This document shows positions 5,830-11,264 of a stretch of DNA of 11,264 nt, piece after piece (position 1 is the stretch's first letter; every line of letters starts with the position of its first letter). The stretch comes from an uncultured Bacilli bacterium (GTDB taxonomy: Bacteria > Bacillota_I > Bacilli_A > RF39 > UBA660). The notes under the pieces are model-generated. The model searched no databases. It had not been told where the DNA came from and saw only the letters and a program-made list of their open reading frames with translations. The translations under genes were made by a program, and so were the position numbers. The DNA is taken from positions 1-11,264 of the forward strand of contig CANQCQ010000020.1 of the NCBI GenBank assembly GCA_947589725.1. The letters run 5' to 3'.

Positions 5830-5838
5830 TGGTATAAT
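5830..5838 (+). promoter_or_regulatory. Extended -10 promoter of the cysteine-rich protein gene
   Basis: TGG directly followed by TATAAT (5833-5838) forms an extended -10 box (TGnTATAAT), which in Gram-positive bacteria can work without a good -35 box; none is clear here. It would give a leader of about 50 bases. A second possible -10, TATACT at 5854-5859, is weaker. Confidence 0.5.
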
Positions 5839-5894
5839 TATTAATATTTTCTTTATACTAAATAATATAAGATATTATAAGGAGATTGATAATT

Positions 5895-6137
5895 ATGAAT
5901 GATAAAGATGTTAATATATACGATGGAAATGGCAATAATTGTATTAATTGTAGTGTAGGAGGGTGTACATATAATAATGAAAAGGGGAAGTGTACCCTAC
6001 CTTCTGTTCAAATTGGTTGTACAGTAAATTCTAATTATTGTAATAATACTATGGATACTATTTGTAATAGTTTTTGTCCATCTGTAAATTTAGACTATGA
6101 AATGGCTAATGAAATAGTTAATGATTTAATTGATTAA
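5895..6137 (+). CDS. Cysteine-rich DUF1540-like small protein (80 aa)
   Basis: A soluble protein with eight cysteines at residues 16, 19, 24, 33, 42, 49, 57 and 61. The core C19-S-V-G-G-C24-T-Y-N ... C33-T-L-P-S-V-Q-I-G ... T-I-C57-N-S-F matches the DUF1540 pattern (C.V..C.Y......C.L..I.VG....T.C..F) common in clostridia and other Bacillota. The function of that family is not established; the cysteines probably bind a metal such as zinc. Four cysteines here fit the core, and C16, C42, C49 and C61 are additional, which could mean a second site or disulphides. The start is ATG 5895, with AAGGAG (5879-5884) 10 bases upstream. A TTG at 5886 opens the same frame but sits 1 base from the ribosome site and is rejected. 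The acidic C-terminal tail (Y-E-M-A-N-E-I-V-N-D-L-I-D) is helical. Monocistronic, ending in a strong terminator. Confidence 0.8.
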   Translation: MNDKDVNIYDGNGNNCINCSVGGCTYNNEKGKCTLPSVQIGCTVNSNYCNNTMDTICNSFCPSVNLDYEMANEIVNDLID

Positions 6138-6155
6138 TTTTTAAATAATCAAAAA

Positions 6156-6180
6156 AGGGGATGTCTCCCCTATTTTTTTT
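6156..6180. terminator. Bidirectional intrinsic terminator between the cysteine-rich gene and deoB
   Basis: The GC-rich stem AGGGGA (6156-6161) with TCCCCT (6166-6171) has a 4-base loop. Eight T follow on the plus strand (6173-6180), and a run of A precedes on the plus strand (6151-6156), which becomes a T tail for minus-strand transcription. It ends the plus-strand cysteine-rich gene and the minus-strand xerD-deoB unit. Confidence 0.9.
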
Positions 6181-7348
6181 ACTCTAATTCATCTAATATA
6201 CTTTTTCCTATTTTTGGTGGTTCTACTCCAAAATTTTCAGCAATTGTTGCACCTATATTTGCAAATGTATCGAATGGTTCTAATCTTTTAGGTGATGTAA
6301 ACTTTCGACTATAGATAATTACAGGTACATTTTCTCTTGTATGATCATGTCCTGCAAAAGTTGGATCATTACCATGATCAGCTGTTATTATTAATAAGTC
6401 ATTTAAATCCAACTTATTTAATAAGATAGGTATTTCTACATCTAATTCTTCTATTGCTCTTGCATAACCAACAGGATCTCTTGGATGCCCATATAAACTA
6501 TCTAAATCAGCTAAATTTGCCATACATAATCCAGTAAAATTTTTATCCATTATATCTATTAATTTAGTAATAGCTTCTTGATCATTATTTGCCTTGATAA
6601 TTTTATTTATACCTTTCTTATTAAAGATATCATTAATTTTTCCAATTCCAATGACATTATAGTTATTCTTATTTAAATAATCTAGGATACTTTCTTCTGG
6701 TGGATCTACTGCAAAGTCTTGTCTTCCACTATTCAAAAATTTATATTTTCCAGATGTTCCAGTAAATGGTCGTGCAATTATTCTACCAATTTTCCAGTTT
6801 CTTTCTATATTAATTTTGTTAATTCTTTCACAATATTCATGTAGTGTTGAAATAGGAATACAATCTTCATGAGCTGCTATTTGTAAATCAGAATCTGCAG
6901 ATGTATATATTATTAAAGATCCATAACTTATTTGTCTATCTCCTAATTCATTGATTAAAGCTGTACCATCATTTGTACATTTATTTCCAATAATACTTCT
7001 TCCAGTTACTTGTTCGATAGCATTTAAAACTTCAAATGGAAACTCATTATTAAATGTTTTAAATATAATATTACTTCTAATACCTAGCATCTCATAATGT
7101 CCATTTAAACTATCTTTTCCTGGATTAAGAGGTTTAGCTATTGTGTAATATGCTTCTGTATTTTGATTATCACTCATATTGATTATATCTAGAAAACCAA
7201 TTTTTTTTAAATTGGGTATAAATAGGTCAAAATTTTCATTAATATGACCTAAGGTATTGGCTCCATTGTCTTTATAGTTAGCAGCATCAACTGCTTCTCC
7301 AACACCTAATGAATCTAATACTAGTAGGAATATTCTTTTAAATTTCAT
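6179..7348 (-). CDS. deoB: Phosphopentomutase
   Basis: Interconverts ribose-1-phosphate and ribose-5-phosphate (and the deoxy forms), linking nucleoside breakdown to central carbon metabolism; cytoplasmic and Mn2+-dependent. At 389 residues it matches the usual size (B. cereus enzyme about 394). Alkaline-phosphatase-superfamily metal ligands are in place: D12 in LVLDSLG, D283 and H288 in DLDSLYGH, D324-H325 in TADHGND, and H336 in HDHTRE. The substrate-binding YTSADS (148-153) and AAHE (158-161) are present. The residue phosphorylated in the family, a Thr in GKDTxTGH, is Ser80 here (G-K-D-S-L-N-G-H), an unusual but chemically compatible change. The start ATG lies 6 bases after the xerD stop, and AAGGAG (7365-7360) lies inside the xerD end, so translation is coupled. 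The xerD-deoB order is conserved in Bacillus (ripX-drm). It ends on the shared terminator at 6156-6180. Confidence 0.96.
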   Translation of the reverse strand: MKFKRIFLLVLDSLGVGEAVDAANYKDNGANTLGHINENFDLFIPNLKKIGFLDIINMSDNQNTEAYYTIAKPLNPGKDSLNGHYEMLGIRSNIIFKTFNNEFPFEVLNAIEQVTGRSIIGNKCTNDGTALINELGDRQISYGSLIIYTSADSDLQIAAHEDCIPISTLHEYCERINKINIERNWKIGRIIARPFTGTSGKYKFLNSGRQDFAVDPPEESILDYLNKNNYNVIGIGKINDIFNKKGINKIIKANNDQEAITKLIDIMDKNFTGLCMANLADLDSLYGHPRDPVGYARAIEELDVEIPILLNKLDLNDLLIITADHGNDPTFAGHDHTRENVPVIIYSRKFTSPKRLEPFDTFANIGATIAENFGVEPPKIGKSILDELE

Positions 7349-7354
7349 CTAAAA

Positions 7355-8251
7355 TCATTCTCCTTTATGGCTTCTAGGATGATAAGTATTATAATCTTTT
7401 ATTACTTTTTCATCACTAACTTTAGTATATATTTTTGTAGTTGAAATATCAGAGTGTCCTAACATTTCTTGAATACTTCTTAAATCTGCTCCATGAGATA
7501 ATAAATGAGTTGCGAAAGAGTGTCTTAATGTATGAGGTGATATTTCAGTACTTAAATTTTTTTCTTTTAATATTTGTTTCAAATTCTTAAAAAATCCTTG
7601 CCTAGTCATTCCATTACCATGATTATTTAGAAATAATATATTACAAGTATTCTTTTTTAGTAATTTGTCTCTTACCTTTAAATATTCTTTTAAATAATAA
7701 AGGGAATATTCACCTAATGGTACTTCTCTTTCTTTACTACCCTTTCCCATAACTCTAATTAAGCAATTAGTATAATCAATATCACTTAAAGTTAAATTTA
7801 CTAATTCACTTACTCTAAGACCAGTGCCATACAACAATTCTAGCATAGCTTTATTACGATAGTCAAATGGTGTTATAAGCTTTATATCTAATAGTTTATC
7901 TACATCTTCCATACTTAAAGTTTTAGGTAAATATTTTTTTAATTTTGGTCTTTCAATAAATTCAGATACATCTTGTTTAACTATTTTTACTCTCATAAGA
8001 TAGCTATGAAAATTCTTAATAACAGTTAAGTTATGTGCTACTGTTGTAGTCTCCTCTACTTTTGTTCTTGTTTTTAAAAATTCTTTTATATGATCACTTT
8101 TTATATCATTAACTTTTGTTATACCCTCACTTTTTAAAAATTCATTATATACGGATAAATCATTTTTATATGATTCATTAGTTTTATCTGATAATCCTTT
8201 TTCAAAATAACAATAATTAATAAACTCATTTATTGCATCTTCTAATGACAT
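7355..8251 (-). CDS. xerD: Tyrosine recombinase XerD
   Basis: Site-specific recombinase that, with XerC, resolves chromosome dimers at dif sites beside the division septum. Counted from the chosen start, the N-terminal SAM-like core-binding domain spans about 1-100 and the catalytic domain about 105-285. The full catalytic set is visible: R146 (GTGLRVSEL), K170 (GKGSKER), H240 and R243 (HTLRHSFATH), H266 (LGHSDISTT) and the nucleophile Y275 (KIYTKV). The length of 298 residues equals that of XerD proteins, and the deoB neighbour favours XerD over XerC. An upstream in-frame ATG at 8269 would add 6 residues, but it has no ribosome site and lies at or before the expected transcription start. ATG 8251 has AGGGTG (8263-8258) 6 bases upstream and is preferred. 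The stop is TGA. Confidence 0.94.
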   Translation of the reverse strand: MSLEDAINEFINYCYFEKGLSDKTNESYKNDLSVYNEFLKSEGITKVNDIKSDHIKEFLKTRTKVEETTTVAHNLTVIKNFHSYLMRVKIVKQDVSEFIERPKLKKYLPKTLSMEDVDKLLDIKLITPFDYRNKAMLELLYGTGLRVSELVNLTLSDIDYTNCLIRVMGKGSKEREVPLGEYSLYYLKEYLKVRDKLLKKNTCNILFLNNHGNGMTRQGFFKNLKQILKEKNLSTEISPHTLRHSFATHLLSHGADLRSIQEMLGHSDISTTKIYTKVSDEKVIKDYNTYHPRSHKGE

Positions 8252-8276
8252 TACTATCACCCTACTCATTATATCT

Positions 8277-8285
8277 ATTATAACA
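8277..8285 (-). promoter_or_regulatory. Extended -10 promoter of xerD-deoB
   Basis: On the minus strand, TGT followed by TATAAT (8282-8277) gives an extended -10 box located in the tail of the pyrG terminator. Transcription would start near 8270. A second TATAAT (8273-8268) lacks the TG extension. Neither has a good -35 box. Confidence 0.5.
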
Positions 8286-8314
8286 AAAGACTAACTATTT
8301 TGTAAGTTAGTCTT
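8285..8314 (-). terminator. Intrinsic terminator after pyrG
   Basis: On the minus strand a perfect 10-bp stem AAGACTAACT (8314-8305) with AGTTAGTCTT (8296-8287), an 8-base loop and a T tail. The 5' arm overlaps the pyrG stop codon. It separates pyrG from the xerD-deoB unit. Confidence 0.8.
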
Positions 8315-9917
8315 ATTTATGATAATCTTTACTGGCTTTTATAAAAGAATCAAATAAAGGATGAGGACGTGTTGGACGAGATTTAAATTCTGGATGAAAT
8401 TGACAAGCTATAAAGTGTTTTAGTTTAGGAAGTTCAATTATTTCTACTAAATTAGCTTTCTCATTAATTCCTGAAAATATCATTCCACATTCTTCTAATA
8501 TTTCTCGATATTTATTATTAAATTCATATCTATGTCGATGACGTTCTTGAATATTCTTTTTCTTATAATCTTTATAAGCAAGAGTTCCTTCTACTAAAGT
8601 ACAATCATAATTACCAAGTCTTAGAGTACCTCCCATATTAACAACACTTTTTTGATCGGCCATTAAATCAATAATTGGTTCTTTGCATGTTGCATTAAAT
8701 TCTGTAGAAGATGCTTCTTTAATACCACAGACATTTCTAGCAAATTCAATTACAGCTAGTTGCATACCAAGACAAATTCCTAAGAATGGAATATCATTTA
8801 CTCTTGCATAGTTAATTGCTTTAATCTTACCTTCAATTCCTCTTGAACCAAATCCTCCAGGAACTAAGATACCTTTTGAATTCTTAAATACTTTAGCTAA
8901 ATTATCAGTTTTTTCTAACTCTTCAGAATCTACCCAATTAATATTAATTTTAACATTATATTTATATCCTGCATGTCTTAGAGACTCAGCAACTGATAAA
9001 TAAGCATCATGTAATTCAACATATTTTCCAACTAAAGCAATTTCAATTTCATCTTTTAAATTATCTACTGTTTTTATAAGTTTTTTCCAATAGTCGAGTT
9101 TTGCTTCACCAGCAGGTAAACTAAATTGTTTTAAAATAATTTCATCAATTCTTTGTTCATAGTATTTAATAGGTATTTCATAGACATTATTAACATCAAC
9201 AGAATCAATAACATTACTTGCAGGTACTGAACAAAATAAAGATAATTTCTCTTTAATTGCATTATTAGTAGGAAAAGGTGTACGACATACTATTGCATCA
9301 GGTCTAATTCCCATATTTCTTAGGTCTCTAACACTATTTTGAGTAGGTTTAGTCTTTAATTCATTAGAACCAAATACATAAGGAATTAAGGTACAATGTA
9401 CAAAGAAAGTATTTTCACTACCCTTTTCATATTGAATTTGTCTTAAGGCTTCAATAAAAGTATTAGATTCAATATCTCCAACAGTACCACCAATTTCTGT
9501 AATAACAATATCTGCTCCACTAGTATTGCCAGCTTCATATACTTTATTTTTAATTTCATTTGTAATATGAGGAACCATTTGAACAGTTGCGCCTAAATAA
9601 TCTCCATGACGTTCCTTATCAATTACCGTTTTATAAATCTTACCACTAGTAATATTAGATGTATAATTCAATTCTTCATCTATATATCTTTCATAATGTC
9701 CTAAATCTAAGTCTGTTTCACAGCCATCATAAGTTACAAAAACTTCTCCATGTTGAATAGGATTCATAGTTCCTGGATCAACATTAAAATATGGATCAAA
9801 CTTTTGCATAAAAACTTTATAACCTCTTGATTTTAATAAAAGAGCAATCGAAGAGGCCGTAATTCCTTTGCCTAATCCTGATACCACTCCTCCCGTTACA
9901 AAAACATATTTCGTCAT
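8313..9917 (-). CDS. pyrG: CTP synthase
   Basis: Makes CTP from UTP, ATP and glutamine, the last step of pyrimidine nucleotide synthesis; cytoplasmic tetramer. At 534 residues it is full length. The N-terminal synthetase domain starts K-Y-V-F-V-T-G-G-V-V-S-G-L-G-K-G (3-18, P-loop). It continues with DPYFNVDPGTMNP (41-53), HGEVFV (56-61), the ETDLDLGHYERY segment (67-78), EIGGTVGDIES (141-151) and ELKTKPTQ (186-193). The C-terminal class I glutamine amidotransferase domain (about 290-534) has GGFGSRG (354-360), the nucleophile C382 in FLGICLGMQ, and the H508-x-E510 pair in CQFHPEF. The start ATG is preceded by GGAGGTG (9931-9925) at 7-base spacing. The short leader contains an intrinsic terminator hairpin, suggesting attenuation in response to CTP, as known for pyrG in other Bacillota. 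It has its own promoter and terminator. Confidence 0.98.
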   Translation of the reverse strand: MTKYVFVTGGVVSGLGKGITASSIALLLKSRGYKVFMQKFDPYFNVDPGTMNPIQHGEVFVTYDGCETDLDLGHYERYIDEELNYTSNITSGKIYKTVIDKERHGDYLGATVQMVPHITNEIKNKVYEAGNTSGADIVITEIGGTVGDIESNTFIEALRQIQYEKGSENTFFVHCTLIPYVFGSNELKTKPTQNSVRDLRNMGIRPDAIVCRTPFPTNNAIKEKLSLFCSVPASNVIDSVDVNNVYEIPIKYYEQRIDEIILKQFSLPAGEAKLDYWKKLIKTVDNLKDEIEIALVGKYVELHDAYLSVAESLRHAGYKYNVKININWVDSEELEKTDNLAKVFKNSKGILVPGGFGSRGIEGKIKAINYARVNDIPFLGICLGMQLAVIEFARNVCGIKEASSTEFNATCKEPIIDLMADQKSVVNMGGTLRLGNYDCTLVEGTLAYKDYKKKNIQERHRHRYEFNNKYREILEECGMIFSGINEKANLVEIIELPKLKHFIACQFHPEFKSRPTRPHPLFDSFIKASKDYHK

Positions 9918-9938
9918 AAAAATTCACCTCCAAAAAAA

Positions 9939-9963
9939 CAAAAAATCCGGAGAACTACTCCGG
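9939..9963 (-). terminator. Attenuator-like hairpin in the pyrG leader
   Basis: On the minus strand, CCGGAG (9963-9958), loop TAGTT, CTCCGG (9952-9947), then A and six T. This is a good intrinsic terminator placed between the pyrG promoter and its ribosome site, starting only 4-6 bases after the predicted transcription start. B. subtilis pyrG is controlled by a leader terminator that is bypassed when low CTP causes repeated G addition at a GGGC start. Here the start reads (A)GAGCCC rather than GGGC, so the same slippage mechanism is not evident, although the first C of the transcript falls at about position 4-5 in both. Confidence 0.65.
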
Positions 9964-9973
9964 GCTCTTTTTA

Positions 9974-10003
9974 ATTATAACACTTTATTTTTTTAGAAGT
10001 AAA
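9974..10003 (-). promoter_or_regulatory. pyrG promoter
   Basis: On the minus strand, TTTACT (10003-9998), 18 bases, TATAAT (9979-9974), with the TG extension (TGT just before TATAAT, 9982-9980). The predicted start is at A9968 or G9967. Confidence 0.7.
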
Positions 10004-10073
10004 TAATTGAATTAAAATTTATTTTTCTTTATAACAATAAAGTCTAAAATATTTAAACATAATAACATTCCTA

Positions 10074-10102
10074 TTTAAAAATGAACATATATTTGATAAA
10101 AT
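10074..10102 (+). promoter_or_regulatory. rarA promoter
   Basis: TTTAAA (10074-10079), 17 bases, TAAAAT (10097-10102), with TGA immediately before it making an extended -10 box. The start near 10109 nearly coincides with the ribosome site AGGAGAG (10108-10114), giving a very short leader. The only other content of the intergenic region is the divergent pyrG promoter, about 70 bases away. Confidence 0.45.
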
Positions 10103-10120
10103 ATGAACAGGAGAGATATT

Positions 10121-11264
10121 ATGAATAAACCTTTTTTAGCTTTAAAATTAGCTCCTAAATCTTTAAATGAAGTTATAGGACAAAAACATTTAATTGGTAA
10201 AGATCAAATTCTTACTAATTTAGTTAAGAATAAAAAGTTATTTTCAATGATACTTTATGGTAAACCGGGAATTGGTAAGACTAGTATTGCGAATGCTATT
10301 GTAAATGATTTAGGTGTTAGATATAGATTTTTAAATGCTACTATTAATTCTAAACATGATTTGGATGTAGTTATTGAAGAAGCAAAAATGTATGGTGAAA
10401 TGGTTCTTGTTATGGATGAGATTCATAGACTTAATAAAGATAAACAAGATATTCTGCTTCCACAGTTAGAGTCTGGATTAATTATTTTAATTGGAATGAC
10501 TACTTCGAATCCATATCATGCAATCAATCCCGCTATTAGAAGTAGATGTCAATTATTTGAGTTACATGAACTAGAAACATCTGATATCATAGAAGGACTT
10601 AAAAGAGCCATTAAATCTGATGAATTAAAAGGAATTAAGATAGATGATAAAGTAATCGAGTTAATCGCGAAACTTTCAGGAAATGACTTAAGATATGCTT
10701 ATAATTTATTAGAGATAGCTTACTACTCTACTGATTGTAAAGAAATAACTGAAGAACGTGTTAGAAAAATTAATTCTAAACCAGTCTTCTTCGCAGATAA
10801 AGATGGTGATGGACATTATGATGTTTTATCAGGACTGCAAAAGTCTATTCGTGGAAGTGATATAGATGCTGCTCTTCACTATGCTGCAAGACTAGTTGCA
10901 GAAGAAGACTTAGATTCTTTATTTAGAAGATTATCAGTTATTGCATATGAAGATATTGGTCTTGCAAATCCTGCTATAGGTCCAAGACTTGATGCGGCTA
11001 TTAATGCCGCTGAACGAGTTGGCTTACCAGAAGCTAGAATTCCTATTGGAACAATAGTTGCTGAAATGGCATTGTCTCCAAAAAGTAATACTGCTCATGT
11101 TGCTTTTGATAAAGCATTAGAAGATATTGAAAATGGTAATGTTGGAACTATTCCTTCTCACATTAAAACAGATTCTACTACCTATAAATATCCTCATGAT
11201 TATAAAGGTGCTTATGTAGTACAACAATATCTACCGGATAAATTAAAAAATAAAAAGTATTATG
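10121..11264 (+). CDS. rarA: Replication-associated recombination protein A (AAA+ ATPase), 3'-partial
   Basis: RarA/MgsA-family clamp-loader-like ATPase that acts at stalled replication forks and on single-stranded DNA ends; cytoplasmic. The frame runs open from ATG 10121 to the right edge (381 codons) with no stop; the family is about 420-440 residues, so roughly 40 or more are missing. Visible motifs: the N-terminal L-A-P-K-S-L-N-E-V-I-G-Q-K-H-L-I-G (box II-like, 10-26), Walker A G47-K-P-G-I-G-K-T, Walker B V-L-V-M-D-E (95-100) followed by I-H-R, sensor 1 near T-T-S-N (127-130), and the arginine finger S-R-C-Q (141-144). The C-terminal tetramerisation part is recognisable from about 245 (S-G-L-Q-K-S-I-R-G-S-D) through the Y-E-D-I-G-L-A-N-P segment to K-Y-P-H-D-Y near the edge. 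Ribosome site AGGAGAG lies 6 bases upstream. Confidence 0.95.
   Translation, partial: MNKPFLALKLAPKSLNEVIGQKHLIGKDQILTNLVKNKKLFSMILYGKPGIGKTSIANAIVNDLGVRYRFLNATINSKHDLDVVIEEAKMYGEMVLVMDEIHRLNKDKQDILLPQLESGLIILIGMTTSNPYHAINPAIRSRCQLFELHELETSDIIEGLKRAIKSDELKGIKIDDKVIELIAKLSGNDLRYAYNLLEIAYYSTDCKEITEERVRKINSKPVFFADKDGDGHYDVLSGLQKSIRGSDIDAALHYAARLVAEEDLDSLFRRLSVIAYEDIGLANPAIGPRLDAAINAAERVGLPEARIPIGTIVAEMALSPKSNTAHVAFDKALEDIENGNVGTIPSHIKTDSTTYKYPHDYKGAYVVQQYLPDKLKNKKYY

Noticed and set aside
5886..5894. TTG start for the cysteine-rich protein
   Set aside because: It is one base from the AAGGAG ribosome site, too close to be used; the ATG at 5895 has workable spacing.
8252..8269. Upstream ATG start for xerD at 8269
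   Set aside because: It has no ribosome site and lies at the predicted transcription start; ATG 8251 has AGGGTG at good spacing and gives the standard XerD length.
9946..9972. The hairpin upstream of pyrG as a terminator for plus-strand transcription
   Set aside because: No plus-strand gene lies upstream that needs it; although a T run also follows on the plus strand, its position between the pyrG promoter and ribosome site makes a leader attenuator the better reading.

Overview
The window is strongly AT-rich throughout. Its gene content fits a low-GC member of the Bacillota, of Bacilli or Erysipelotrichia type, possibly a host-associated lineage; this assignment is an inference. The evidence is classic Gram-positive promoters (TTGTAA-17-TATAAT, extended -10 boxes), strong GGAGG-type ribosome sites, hairpin-plus-T terminators at almost every transcript end, a DUF1540-type cysteine-rich miniprotein, a SpoIIM-like membrane protein and the xerD-deoB pair known from Bacillus. 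Tryptophan is encoded by TGG and no gene needs TGA read as Trp, so the Mycoplasma code is not indicated.

Layout. 3-1725 (+): a Na+/phosphate cotransporter with a PhoU-like tail, entering from the left edge and broken by a frameshift near 1250. 1771-3699 (+): after a terminator and a new promoter come a single-pass membrane protein of unknown role, a metallo-beta-lactamase-fold hydrolase, and a 100-residue helical protein built from a 40-residue repeat. 3726-3824 (-): a 32-residue single-pass membrane miniprotein with its own promoter and ribosome site, convergent with the 100-residue gene across a shared terminator and divergent from a SpoIIM-like gene (3901-4503, +). 4569-5336 (+): an HTH regulator with a possible operator over its promoter. 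5379-5894: a gene-poor, very AT-rich stretch holding two 60-bp tandem units, each with a hairpin. 5895-6137 (+): the cysteine-rich DUF1540-like protein. 6179-9917 (-): deoB, xerD and pyrG, with a terminator between pyrG and xerD and an attenuator-like hairpin in the pyrG leader. 10121-end (+): rarA, cut by the right edge.

Functionally the minus-strand genes are housekeeping: CTP synthesis, chromosome dimer resolution and pentose-phosphate interconversion in nucleoside salvage. rarA belongs to replication-fork maintenance. The stretch from 1771 to 6137 is a run of small, poorly characterised envelope and regulatory genes. I see no phage, transposon, CRISPR array, rRNA or tRNA. The best leads are the unlisted 32-residue membrane protein, the two-copy hairpin repeat with a compensatory base-pair change, the pyrG leader hairpin, and the frameshifted phosphate transporter.
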